Of a stretch of 64,000 bases of DNA, positions 16,887-25,398 are shown piece after piece (the first letter of the stretch is position 1; every line of letters begins with the position of its first letter). The position numbers and the translations under genes are program-made. Under the pieces are notes generated by a model. The model did not search any database, was not told the DNA's origin, and worked only from the letters and a program-made list of their open reading frames with translations. Source of the stretch: Mycolicibacterium frederiksbergense (GTDB lineage Bacteria; Actinomycetota; Actinomycetes; Mycobacteriales; Mycobacteriaceae); the NCBI RefSeq assembly GCF_029893345.1, contig NZ_JARXVE010000006.1, positions 124,001 to 188,000 on the forward strand, in the 5' to 3' direction.

Positions 16887-17630
16887 ATGACGACGATGTG
16901 GGGCGCCCCGATTCACAAACGCTGGAGGGGCTCCCGGCTGCGCGATCCGCGACAGGCCGACTTCTTGACCGTCGCATCGCTGAAATGGGTGATCGACAAC
17001 CGTGCCTTCACCCCGTGGTACCTGGTGCGGTACTGGCGGTTGTTGAAGTTCAAGCTGGCCAACCCGCACATCATCACCAGGGGCATGGTTTTCCTGGGCA
17101 AGGGCGTGGAGATCCAATGCACCCCCGAACTGGCCCAGATGGAGATCGGCCGCTGGGTGCACATCGGTGACAAGAACACCATCCGCTGCCACGAGGGCTC
17201 ACTGCGCATCGGCGACAAGGTGGTGCTGGGCCGCGACAACGTGATCAACACCTACCTCGACATCGAGCTCGGTGACTCCGCGCTGATGGCCGACTGGTGC
17301 TACGTGTGCGACTTCGACCACAAGATGGACAACATCGAGATGCCCATCAAGGACCAGGGCATCATCAAGGGCCCGGTGCGCATCGGCCCGGACACCTGGG
17401 TCGCTGCCAAGGTCACCATCCTGCGCAACACCTCGATCGGCCGTGGCTGTGTGCTGGGCGCGCACGCCGTGGTCAAAGGCGAGATCCCGGACTACTCGAT
17501 TGCCGTCGGGGCTCCGGCCAAGGTGGTCAAGAACCGCAAGCTGGATTGGGAGACAACGGCAGCCCAGCGCGCTGAACTCGCCGCGGCCCTGGCCGATATC
17601 GAGCGCAAGAAGGCCGCCAACAACAGCTAG
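16887..17630 (+). CDS. Hexapeptide-repeat acyltransferase (Rv3034c-like)
   Basis: A 247-residue left-handed beta-helix transferase. From residue about 65 the sequence has repeated hexapeptide turns (IQCTPE, MEIGRW, VHIGDK, LRIGDK, VVLGRD, IELGDS) and a typical C-terminal coil with VAAKVTILRNTSIGRGCVLGAHAVVKG and SIAVGAPAKVVKNR. Such enzymes transfer acetyl or other acyl groups from CoA to sugars. Its position in the methylglucose lipopolysaccharide group suggests acylation of that glycan, but this is inference. ATG 16887 begins the conserved MTTMWGAP segment. Confidence 0.88.
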   Translation: MTTMWGAPIHKRWRGSRLRDPRQADFLTVASLKWVIDNRAFTPWYLVRYWRLLKFKLANPHIITRGMVFLGKGVEIQCTPELAQMEIGRWVHIGDKNTIRCHEGSLRIGDKVVLGRDNVINTYLDIELGDSALMADWCYVCDFDHKMDNIEMPIKDQGIIKGPVRIGPDTWVAAKVTILRNTSIGRGCVLGAHAVVKGEIPDYSIAVGAPAKVVKNRKLDWETTAAQRAELAAALADIERKKAANNS

Positions 17631-17652
17631 GCCGGCACCAGGGGCCGGTCAT

Positions 17653-18261
17653 TCAGGCTCCGGCGCACACCCCGGAGTCGCGGATCGTATTCCCGTACAC
17701 GTTCGCGGCGGCGATGTTGGCGTTGATGAACCCGGACGGCTGCTGGTTTTTCAGCTTGTCGCTGATCTGGGTCAGCTGAAACCACAGGTGATAAATCGAG
17801 TCGCCGTTGTACAGCGGTGAATACTGGCTCTGATCCGGGTAATTGGTGATGAACAGGGTGTGGGCGCGGGGATCCAGGAATATCGCCGACTGGTCGATGT
17901 TGGCCCGCACGGCATCGCCCGCGGCCTGCATACCGGGCTGCGACCAGTAGTCGTGGTGTTCACCCAGGAAATGCTGGAAGCCCACGGTTTGGCTCATCAG
18001 GGAGTCGTACTGGGCGTTGAACCACTGGCAGGATTCGCGCTGGGCCTCGATCTGCTCCGGGGTTACCCGGACCTGCCACAGGTTGTACGGAAACACCGTG
18101 TAGTTCGGCGCCCAGTCCGAGGAGTGTGGCACGAACGCGGGCGATGTCGGTGCGCTGCCGTCGGGTTCGGCGACCGCCGGTGCGGACAGGCCGAGTGCGA
18201 GCGTTGCTCCGACGAGCGCAGTGCACGCCGACCGAATGCCGTTTCTCCAGGTCCGGACCAC
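17653..18261 (-). CDS. Secreted conserved mycobacterial protein (Rv3033-like)
   Basis: A 202-residue exported protein with a signal peptide (about residues 1-32, ending APAVAE). The mature part is rich in aromatic residues (HSSDWAPNYTVFPYNLWQVR) and carries a central helix pair around CQWFNAQYDSLMSQT, with a second Cys in the GVCAGA end that may pair with it. It matches Rv3033 in position and type; function is unknown. GTG 18261 was taken as start because it gives a normal basic n-region (VVRTWRNGIR). The ten-gene catabolic operon ends 61 bases upstream of this start. Confidence 0.78.
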   Translation of the reverse strand: MVRTWRNGIRSACTALVGATLALGLSAPAVAEPDGSAPTSPAFVPHSSDWAPNYTVFPYNLWQVRVTPEQIEAQRESCQWFNAQYDSLMSQTVGFQHFLGEHHDYWSQPGMQAAGDAVRANIDQSAIFLDPRAHTLFITNYPDQSQYSPLYNGDSIYHLWFQLTQISDKLKNQQPSGFINANIAAANVYGNTIRDSGVCAGA

Positions 18262-18322
18262 GCGTCGATTGTGCTCGGTGGATGCGTCCGGTGACCGCCG
18301 TTCGGCGAATCTCGTTGGCGCG

Positions 18323-19591
18323 CTATACGTCCCGGGACAACAGGTCGGCCCAGGTGTCGCGACGGACGACCAGCCGTGCTGCGCCGTCGTCGGCGAAGAC
18401 CACGGGGATCCGACGTGCCCCGTTGTACTGATTGGACATCGTGTAGCAGTACGCGCCGGTGACCGGGACGGCCAGCAGGTCGCCGACCCGCGGATCCTGA
18501 AGTGGCACCGCGGCGATGAGCTGATCGCCGGATTCGCAATGTCTGCCGACCAGACTGACCTCACGGCCGCCGCCGACCCGGCCCGCGAGTGTCGCCTCGA
18601 ACCGCTGGCCGTACAGCGACACTTCGAGGTTGTCACCCATGCCGCCGTCCACCGCGACATGGGTGACGGGACCGTGCTTGACGGTGGTGACCCGGTAGAG
18701 CGTGCACGCGCTCGCTGCGACCATGCTGCGTCCGGGTTCGACGATAATGCGGCTGTCCGCGGGCAGCAACGCACGGGCCTGTTCGACCATCGCCGCGGCG
18801 TATTCGGCGAGGGTCGGCGGATGCTCGTCGTAGGTGTAGCGCACCCCGAGCCCGCCGCCGAGGTCATAGACCTCGAAATCGCCCAATGCGGCGATCGGTG
18901 CTACCGCGGCGGCCAGCTGTTCGGCCGAAAGCAGTTGGGAACCAACATGAGTGTGCACACCGGCGCAGTGCAGCACCGAGCTGCCCTCGATGCGGGCGAT
19001 GGCGCGACGGGCGTCGTCGGGTAGCAGGCCGAACTTGGAGCCAACATGCCCGGTGGCCACCGATGCGTGGGTCTCGGCGGCAACCCCGGGAATCACCCGG
19101 ACCAGACAGGCCTGCACGTGCCCGGGCGGCACCAGTCGCTCCAGCCGGTCGATGTCGTCGAAGTTGTCGACCACCACCAGCCCGACCCGGTGATGGATGG
19201 CCAGCTGCAATTCCTCGTCGGTTTTGGCGTTGCCGTGCAACACCATCCGGGCCGGATCGGCGCCCGCGGCCACGGCGGTGACGATCTCGCCGCCGCCTGC
19301 CACGTCAAGATGCAACCCCTCCTCGGCCATCACGCGTTGGATCGCGGTGCATGGAAAGGACTTCGATGCGAACGCGACGTCGCTGCGTGGCCATCGGCTG
19401 CGGAATTCCCGCAGATAGTCCCGCGCCCGCTGGCGCAGGACGCTTTCGGCCACCACCATGGTCGGCGTGCCGAACTCGGCCGCGATGTCATCGAGCCGGC
19501 AGCCGCCGACGGTGAGCATTCCATCGGCGGCAACGCGGGTGCCCTCGGGGAAAAGTTCGAGAACCGCGGCCTCATTCGGAGTTTCACTCAT
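18323..19591 (-). CDS. Diaminopimelate-decarboxylase-like PLP enzyme (fold type III)
   Basis: A 422-residue alanine-racemase-fold decarboxylase. The PLP lysine is in VAFASKSFPC near residue 66. Other marks are VIPGVAAETHASVATG...SKFG near 165-185, GVHTHVGSQ near 210, DLGGGLGVRY near 245, IVEPGRSMV near 290, GRHCESGD near 350 with the partner Cys and Glu, and GAYCYTMSNQYNG near 385. These are the residues used by meso-diaminopimelate decarboxylase, so an alpha-decarboxylation of a D-configured or diamino acid is likely. As last gene of a catabolic operon it is probably not the biosynthetic lysA. Starts 13 bases after nagB. Confidence 0.88.
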   Translation of the reverse strand: MSETPNEAAVLELFPEGTRVAADGMLTVGGCRLDDIAAEFGTPTMVVAESVLRQRARDYLREFRSRWPRSDVAFASKSFPCTAIQRVMAEEGLHLDVAGGGEIVTAVAAGADPARMVLHGNAKTDEELQLAIHHRVGLVVVDNFDDIDRLERLVPPGHVQACLVRVIPGVAAETHASVATGHVGSKFGLLPDDARRAIARIEGSSVLHCAGVHTHVGSQLLSAEQLAAAVAPIAALGDFEVYDLGGGLGVRYTYDEHPPTLAEYAAAMVEQARALLPADSRIIVEPGRSMVAASACTLYRVTTVKHGPVTHVAVDGGMGDNLEVSLYGQRFEATLAGRVGGGREVSLVGRHCESGDQLIAAVPLQDPRVGDLLAVPVTGAYCYTMSNQYNGARRIPVVFADDGAARLVVRRDTWADLLSRDV

Positions 19592-19604
19592 GTGACAGTC
19601 CCGT

Positions 19605-20357
19605 TCAATGGTGGCGGATGGACAGGTCGGCGGCGGCCGAGCGGTCGGCAATGACCGTGACGGCCGGATGACGCTGCAGGACCGATGCGGGTACCTCGGT
19701 GCCGACCGGGCCGGTCAGCGCCGCGGCAAGGGCGGCGGCCTTGGTCGCGCCTCGGGCCAGCAGCACCACCGAACGCGCGCGGCAGATGGTGCCCAGCCCT
19801 TGGGTGATGGCGCGGTGCGGAACGTCTGAGCAGCCGGCGAAGAACCGCGCATTGTCAGCCCGCGTCTGCTCGGACAATGCCACCGCCCGCGTGGTGGACT
19901 CCAGCGGTGACCCCGGTTCGTTGAAAGCCAGATGCCCGTTGCTGCCGATACCGGCGATCTGGACGTCGACGCCGCCGAGGTCGTCGATGCGGCGTTCGAA
20001 CGCCGCGGCTTCGACGTCGGGATCGGCGGCCAGCCCGTCGGGTACCAGGATGTTGTGCGCCGGGATGCCCAACGGTGCGCCCACCCGGGTGCGCACATAG
20101 GCGGCGTAGCTGCGCGGATCCTGGCAATCGAGTCCGATGTACTCGTCGAGTGCGATCAAGAAACCGCTGCTGACGTCGATTTCGCCGGCCCGAACCCGGC
20201 GCGCGAGTTCGACGTAGAGCGGCATCGGGGTGTCGCCGGTCGCGATGCCGAGCCTGGGGCTGCGCTCGGGCAGCCGGTCCAGGACGGCATCGGCGGCGGC
20301 GCCGCCGAATTCCTCGTCGTCGACCACCAGTAGGCGGGCGGTGTAGGACATGGTCAC
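19605..20357 (-). CDS. nagB: NagB-type glucosamine-6-phosphate deaminase
   Basis: A 250-residue protein of the NagB/6-phosphogluconolactonase family, very close in pattern to the monomeric Bacillus NagB. The active-site segments LDEYIGL near residue 72 and GIGSNGHLAFNEPGS near 140 are intact, as is the TRADNARFF helix and the AITQGLGTI block. As in Bacillus, Asn stands where the E. coli enzyme has Asp141. It would convert glucosamine-6-phosphate to fructose-6-phosphate and ammonia. No nagA or amino-sugar transporter is nearby. GTG 20357 overlaps the stop of the FGGY kinase gene (GTGA). Second-to-last gene of the operon. Confidence 0.85.
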   Translation of the reverse strand: MTMSYTARLLVVDDEEFGGAAADAVLDRLPERSPRLGIATGDTPMPLYVELARRVRAGEIDVSSGFLIALDEYIGLDCQDPRSYAAYVRTRVGAPLGIPAHNILVPDGLAADPDVEAAAFERRIDDLGGVDVQIAGIGSNGHLAFNEPGSPLESTTRAVALSEQTRADNARFFAGCSDVPHRAITQGLGTICRARSVVLLARGATKAAALAAALTGPVGTEVPASVLQRHPAVTVIADRSAAADLSIRHH

Positions 20358-21790
20358 AGGTTGATTCCTCCGAGTGCGATGCGCAATGCATCATGGCGGT
20401 CCGCGGCCCGCGCCCACCAGTCGGCCTGCCCGGGGCGGGGCGTCACACGATGCAGCTGAGGTGCGTGGGTGATCCGGTGACCGAGAGTTTCGGCCGCGAA
20501 CACCGCAGCGCCGATGGCGGAGTGATCCCGGTCGGCCCGGTCCACCAGTACCTCCCGGCCGGTGGCGTCGGCGAGGTCCTGCCACAGCAGGGGACTGGTG
20601 GCGGCGCCTCCACCGAGCAGCACCGGACCTCGTCGACCGGTGGCCGCTTCGGCGATCGCGACCGCCCGTCGCAGTTCCACGACCACCCCGGTCAGCAGGG
20701 CCCGCCCCACATGGCCGGCCCCCATGGACAGGTCGAGACCATGCAGCGTGCCGGTCAACTCCGGATCCCACAGCGCGCCTTGTTCACCGGGGGTGAGATA
20801 GGGCAGGAACACCGGAGTACGGCCAAGTGGCACCGTCGCGGCCGCGTCCAGCAACTCGGCCGGACCGGAGAGCCCCAGCAGCCCGGCGATGCCACCGAAG
20901 GCCGAGCCGACCGCGAGGACGTCCATCTCCAGCCCCCATCCGGTCCCGGTCAGGGGAGTGATCAGGTAGCGGCTGTGCGGGTCGCGGACCGCGTGATCCG
21001 AGATGCCCAGCACGACAGCGCTTGTCCCGGCGATCACCGCGACGTCGCCGTGAGTGCGCGCGCCGATACCGAACGCGCCCAGCACCGAATCGGCCGCGCC
21101 GAGCACCACCGGCACCTCGCCGGTGATCCCCAACACGGAGGTCCACGGTGCTGCCAGCGGTGCGACGGTGGTCGACGGCGCGACCGGTGGCAGACCCGGA
21201 ACATCTGCCGCCACAATCAAATCGGGATCCCAGGTGTGCCGGTCGAGGTCGAACACTCCCGTTCCGGCGGCGGTGCTGGGATCGGTCAGCAGCTCACCGG
21301 TGAGCTGGGCGAACAGCACGTCCTTGGCCGCCGCCGCGAGTACGCCACCGTGACCCAGTCGGTCGAGGCGCCGGTGCATGGGCGCGAGATAGCGACCGTC
21401 GACCCGTTGGCCGGTGAGCTGGTAGAGCTGGTCGTCACCGATCGCATCCCTCAGCCATCCGGCCTCGGGTTCGGCGCGGCCGTCCTCCCAGGTGATGGCG
21501 GGCCCGGTCGGGGCGCCCGCGGCGTCGAGTGCGACGAGCGTGGGCAGCATCGCCGACAGGCCGATGCCCGACCACGCCGCAGGCGGCACCGCGGCGGCGA
21601 CCTCGGCCAGAGTGGCCGTCAGCGCGTTCCACCAGTCCTGTGGATCCTGCTCGGCGGCAAGGGGTTCGGGTCTGTCGGTGGGGTACTCACAGCGTGCGGA
21701 AGCGCACACCGCACCATCGGGACCGACCGCGACGACCTTCAGTGAGGACGTGCCGAGGTCGATCCCGAGGTGCACCTTCTCAACGGTCAC
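20354..21790 (-). CDS. FGGY-family carbohydrate kinase (xylulokinase-like)
   Basis: A 478-residue two-domain kinase. The N-terminal ATPase fold starts HLGIDLGTSSLKVVAVG. The second domain begins near residue 240 with VLGAADSVLGAFGIG and IAGTSAVVLG, and the C-terminal adenosine site shows VLLGGGAATSPLLWQDLADATG. These place it nearest xylulokinase, but FGGY kinases use many sugars and sugar acids. In this operon it may phosphorylate the sugar released from the imported compound. GTG 21790 overlaps the aminotransferase stop (GTGA), and its own stop overlaps nagB. Confidence 0.87.
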   Translation of the reverse strand: MTVEKVHLGIDLGTSSLKVVAVGPDGAVCASARCEYPTDRPEPLAAEQDPQDWWNALTATLAEVAAAVPPAAWSGIGLSAMLPTLVALDAAGAPTGPAITWEDGRAEPEAGWLRDAIGDDQLYQLTGQRVDGRYLAPMHRRLDRLGHGGVLAAAAKDVLFAQLTGELLTDPSTAAGTGVFDLDRHTWDPDLIVAADVPGLPPVAPSTTVAPLAAPWTSVLGITGEVPVVLGAADSVLGAFGIGARTHGDVAVIAGTSAVVLGISDHAVRDPHSRYLITPLTGTGWGLEMDVLAVGSAFGGIAGLLGLSGPAELLDAAATVPLGRTPVFLPYLTPGEQGALWDPELTGTLHGLDLSMGAGHVGRALLTGVVVELRRAVAIAEAATGRRGPVLLGGGAATSPLLWQDLADATGREVLVDRADRDHSAIGAAVFAAETLGHRITHAPQLHRVTPRPGQADWWARAADRHDALRIALGGINL

Positions 21791-23151
21791 GGGGTGTGCA
21801 CGGGCTGCCGGCCGGTGGCCACGACGGACAGTGCGTCGGCGGCCGCGTTCAGCGTCTCGTCGATGTCGCGGTCGTCGTGTACCAGTGAGACGAACAGATT
21901 CTCGAACTGCAGCGGGTGGAACAGCACGCCACGCAACAACATCTCCTGATACCAGCGGGTGAAGAGTTCCTCGTTGGCGTGGGCCACCGCGTCGCGCCAG
22001 TTACGGATGGGGCCGTCGGCGAACCACAATTGGAACACCGTACCGAGCCCTTCGACGTAGGCATCCAGGCCGCGTTCGGCGGCCAGCGACGAGAGCCCTT
22101 CTGCGAGCCGATATCCCAGGGCACGCTGCCGTTCGTAGAGCCCGGGTTCTGCTAGTACGTCCATGGTGGCGGACACCGCAGCACACTGCACCACGTTGGC
22201 GTTGTAGGTGCCCGAGTGTGAGTACTCGCCTGCCGCAACGAGTCTCATCGCCTCGGTGGTACCACCGATGGCGGCGACCGGGAAGCCTCCGCCGAGCCCC
22301 TTGGCCAGCGTCGTCAGATCGGGCAACACCCCGAACCATTCCTGGGCGCCGCCGCGGGCGAACCGGAATCCGGTGATCACCTCGTCGAAGATGAGCATCG
22401 CGCCGTGTTTCCGGGTCTCGCTGCGCAGCAGCTCCAGATAGCCGGGTTCGGGCAGGATGCAGCCCGTGTTGAACACGGCGGGCTCAGTGAGCACGGCCGC
22501 CACCTCGTCCCCGCGGCGGTCCATCAGCTTCACGAAACTCTCCGGGTCGTTCCACGTCAGCACCTCCAGCGTGCCGCCGAGCTCGGCGGGCACACCGGGC
22601 CCCATGGCGACCGGACGAGGGTGATCGGCCGGGCCGGCCAGGTCCACGTCGACGTGGTTGGACCAGTACACGGTGTCCTGCCAGCCGTGGTAGTGACCTT
22701 CGAACCGGACGATCAACCGCCGGCCGGTGGTGGCCCGCGCCAACCGCACAGCGGTGCCGACCGCCTCCGAACCGGAGTTGGTGAACCGTACCTGTTCGAT
22801 ACCGGGCACCGCGGCGACAACCTTTTCGGCCGCTTCGATTTCCAGTTCGTAGGGCAACCCGAAACAGGTGCCGTAATCGGCGATCGCACGCTGCACCGCC
22901 GCGGTCACCCCTGGGTGGCGGTGGCCGAGGATCATCGGGCCTAGGCCGAGCAGGTAGTCGATGTAGGTGTTGCCGTCGACATCGACCAGGCGTGAGCCCG
23001 TGCCCTCGGCCATGAAGACGGGTGAGGGGTTCCAACCGTTGCGCGGCAGCCGGGCGGTTGAACCGGCGCCACCCGGGATGGTGCGTTTGGCGCGTTCGAA
23101 CAGGGCGCGGGTATTGGGCGTGCGTGCGTTGAACGCCTCGGTGAATGACAT
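21787..23151 (-). CDS. Class III aminotransferase (glutamate-1-semialdehyde aminomutase-like)
   Basis: A 454-residue PLP enzyme. Typical blocks are DVDGNTYIDYLLGLGPMILGH near residue 55, the FTNSGSEAV phosphate-binding turn near 120, MLIFDEVITGFR near 235 and the PLP lysine in TLAKGLGGGFPVAAIGG near 262. The closest known group is HemL and its catabolic relatives, which move amino groups at omega carbons or within a substrate. The chromosomal hemL should lie elsewhere, since this copy is in a peptide-uptake operon. ATG 23151 has AAGGAATCCC directly upstream. It follows the M20 gene after 34 bases. Confidence 0.88.
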   Translation of the reverse strand: MSFTEAFNARTPNTRALFERAKRTIPGGAGSTARLPRNGWNPSPVFMAEGTGSRLVDVDGNTYIDYLLGLGPMILGHRHPGVTAAVQRAIADYGTCFGLPYELEIEAAEKVVAAVPGIEQVRFTNSGSEAVGTAVRLARATTGRRLIVRFEGHYHGWQDTVYWSNHVDVDLAGPADHPRPVAMGPGVPAELGGTLEVLTWNDPESFVKLMDRRGDEVAAVLTEPAVFNTGCILPEPGYLELLRSETRKHGAMLIFDEVITGFRFARGGAQEWFGVLPDLTTLAKGLGGGFPVAAIGGTTEAMRLVAAGEYSHSGTYNANVVQCAAVSATMDVLAEPGLYERQRALGYRLAEGLSSLAAERGLDAYVEGLGTVFQLWFADGPIRNWRDAVAHANEELFTRWYQEMLLRGVLFHPLQFENLFVSLVHDDRDIDETLNAAADALSVVATGRQPVHTP

Positions 23152-23185
23152 GGGATTCCTTGGTTTTTCTGGGTTGTGGGATGGG

Positions 23186-24376
23186 TCAGGACTGGGATGC
23201 GGCCGGCGCCGGTACGCCGAGCAGGGTGACGACGGTGCGCCGCAGGATCTCGGCCGTGGCGATGACATCGGGGATCGACACCCATTCGTCAGCGGCGTGG
23301 TAATTGCCGCCTTCGGGACCGAACAGCACGGTGGGGATTCCCGCGCTCTGCAGCAGCGCGGCATCGGTCCAGGCGTTGAGACCGGTGATCTCCGCTCGGG
23401 TGCCGTTGACGGCTTCGGTGGCGTCGGCCAGGGCGGTCAGCAAGGCGTCGTTGCCGGCACCGGTGAACGGATCACGGTCCAGCCGCACCCGGACCTCCCC
23501 GCGGAACTCCGGCTCGACGGCTTTGACCTCGTCGAAAATGGCTTCGATCTCGGCCACCCGGTCGGCCAGCGTCTCACCGGGCTGGGTACCGATCTCGATG
23601 CCCAGCACCACCTCGGCGGGGTAGGTGGCGTAGTCGGTGCCACCCTGGATGGTGCCGGTATGAAAAACGGTGCGACCGTTGCGCGGATCGGGGTGCGGCT
23701 TCCAGCGGGTCTCGTCGAGCCGGTGCAGCCGCGTGATGACCTCGGCCATGTGCACGATCGCATCGACGCCCTTGTCGGGGGCCGAACCGTGGGCCGGCTT
23801 GCCGAACACCACGATGTCGATCCAGCCGAAGCCCTGGTGCTCACCGAAGATCAGGTGCGAGCCCTCGGGCTCCAGCTCGATCGCCAGGTCGATCTCGTCA
23901 GCGTGGTGGGCGACGAGGTGTTCGGTGCCGATGCTGATGCCTTCCTCGTCGATCGCCAGCGCGATCAGCACGTTGCCGGCCAATGGCGTACCGGAGCGCA
24001 CCAACTCGGCGGCGGCCAGCATCGCGGCCGCGCAGCCGCCTTTGTCGTCGGCGACCCCCACGCCGATCATGCGATCTCCCTCGATCACGGGTTCCAACGC
24101 GCGATCAGGCCAGGCCGCGTACCCCACGGTGTCGCTGTGGGCGGTCAGACAGATGGTGGGCCCCGGCGCGCTGCCCCGAAGCCAGGCCAGCACATTGGGC
24201 CGGCCCGGCTCGACGTCTTCGAGGGTGACGTCCAGGCCGGCCGCGGTCAGCCAATGCTGCATGAACCGCGCGACCTCGCCCTCACCCGCCCCGCCCGGGA
24301 TGAGCCACGGGGTGACCGAATCGATACGGACCAGGCTGTCGAGCAACTGGATCGCTTCTTCTCGGCTGACAGTCAT
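23186..24376 (-). CDS. M20 family metallopeptidase (ArgE/DapE type)
   Basis: A 396-residue dinuclear zinc amidohydrolase. Metal ligands are visible in CLTAHSDTVGY near residue 87, VADDKGGCAAAM near 120, IDEEGISIGTEH near 157, LEPEGSHLIFGEHQGF near 182 and GNYHAADEWVSI near 360; the dimerisation domain lies between. Family members remove acyl groups from amino acids or cleave short peptides. In this operon it would act in the cytoplasm on the imported compound, releasing amino-acid and sugar or acyl parts. The ATG at 24376 overlaps the stop of the upstream ATPase gene (ATGA). Confidence 0.88.
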   Translation of the reverse strand: MTVSREEAIQLLDSLVRIDSVTPWLIPGGAGEGEVARFMQHWLTAAGLDVTLEDVEPGRPNVLAWLRGSAPGPTICLTAHSDTVGYAAWPDRALEPVIEGDRMIGVGVADDKGGCAAAMLAAAELVRSGTPLAGNVLIALAIDEEGISIGTEHLVAHHADEIDLAIELEPEGSHLIFGEHQGFGWIDIVVFGKPAHGSAPDKGVDAIVHMAEVITRLHRLDETRWKPHPDPRNGRTVFHTGTIQGGTDYATYPAEVVLGIEIGTQPGETLADRVAEIEAIFDEVKAVEPEFRGEVRVRLDRDPFTGAGNDALLTALADATEAVNGTRAEITGLNAWTDAALLQSAGIPTVLFGPEGGNYHAADEWVSIPDVIATAEILRRTVVTLLGVPAPAASQS

Positions 24377-25398
24377 GCGATGTTCTCCTTAGCGGTTGAC
24401 AGAACTGCGGTGTCCGAAAAGTGGCACGCCACAGCGTGATCGGCACTGATCGAGCGCAGTGCCGGTGGTTCGGTGGTGCAACGCTCGGGCGAGCCGAGCG
24501 CCTGGAACAGGGGACAGCGGGCAGCGAATCGGCATCCGGCGATCTCTGCGGTGGGGTTGGGTGGCTCGCCGGTGAGCAGCGCACGTGTTGCGCGGCGGCC
24601 GTCGGGTTTGGGCATCACGTCGACCAGCGCCCGCGTGTAGGGGTGGACGGGGTTGGCGATCACCTCGGCGCCGACTCCCTGTTCGACGATGCGGCCCAGA
24701 TACAGCACGGCCACCCGGTCGGCGAACACCCCGGCCAATGCCAGGTCGTGTGTGATGAAAAGCGTTGCGATGCCGAGGCGTTCCCGCAGGTCGAGCAAAA
24801 CCCGCAAGATGCCCGCCCGCAGCGACACATCCAGCATCGACACCGGTTCGTCGGCCACGAGCAATCGAGGTTCGACGGCCACCGCCGACGCGATCGCCAC
24901 CCGCTGGCGCTGGCCGCCGGACAGTTCGAACATGCGCCGCCCGGCGACCGCTTCTGGCAAGCCACACGCCGCCAGCGCGGCGAGCGTGGCCTGGCGCCGG
25001 GCCTCGGTGTCGAGGTGGCGGTGATGGATCGCCAGGCCCTCGGCCACCACGTCGAACGCGGTCGAGTTGGCGGGCAGGCTCTCGAACGGGTCCTGGAAGA
25101 TCATCTGGAAATCCCGGCGCATCGTGCGCAGCTTCCTGCCGCCGAGGTGGGTGACGTCGACACCGGCGATGGAGATCGACCCCGAGGTTACCTCCTCCAG
25201 TCGCATGATGGTCCGTGCGATCGTCGTCTTGCCACAGCCCGATTCGCCGACGAGCGCGACGATCTCCCGTTCGTGGATGGTGAGGTCGACGCCGTCGACG
25301 GCCCGGGCCAGTAACCGGTGCCGGCCGTGCCGGATCGGGAAATGCACGTGCAGATCGGTGATCTCGGCGACGGGCCGCCCGGTAGTCGATTCGGTCAT
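24373..25398 (-). CDS. Oligopeptide/dipeptide ABC transporter ATPase (DppF/OppF type)
   Basis: A 341-residue ATPase. Walker A is GESGCGKTTIAR near residue 52, the Q-loop is MIFQDPFESL, the signature LSGGQRQRVAIA lies near 165, Walker B LLVADEPVSMLD near 185 and the C-terminal oligopeptide-transport cap has GCRFAARCPL with a Cys cluster (C...C...C) near 295-315. It powers the permease pair encoded just upstream together with the second ATPase. Overlaps: ATGA with the upstream ATPase gene and ATGA with the M20 gene downstream. Confidence 0.93.
   Translation of the reverse strand: MTESTTGRPVAEITDLHVHFPIRHGRHRLLARAVDGVDLTIHEREIVALVGESGCGKTTIARTIMRLEEVTSGSISIAGVDVTHLGGRKLRTMRRDFQMIFQDPFESLPANSTAFDVVAEGLAIHHRHLDTEARRQATLAALAACGLPEAVAGRRMFELSGGQRQRVAIASAVAVEPRLLVADEPVSMLDVSLRAGILRVLLDLRERLGIATLFITHDLALAGVFADRVAVLYLGRIVEQGVGAEVIANPVHPYTRALVDVMPKPDGRRATRALLTGEPPNPTAEIAGCRFAARCPLFQALGSPERCTTEPPALRSISADHAVACHFSDTAVLSTAKENIA

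Noticed and set aside
17633..17651. CCGGC/GCCGG hairpin between the acyltransferase and the Rv3033-like gene
   Set aside because: Five pairs, no T run, common by chance in GC-rich DNA.
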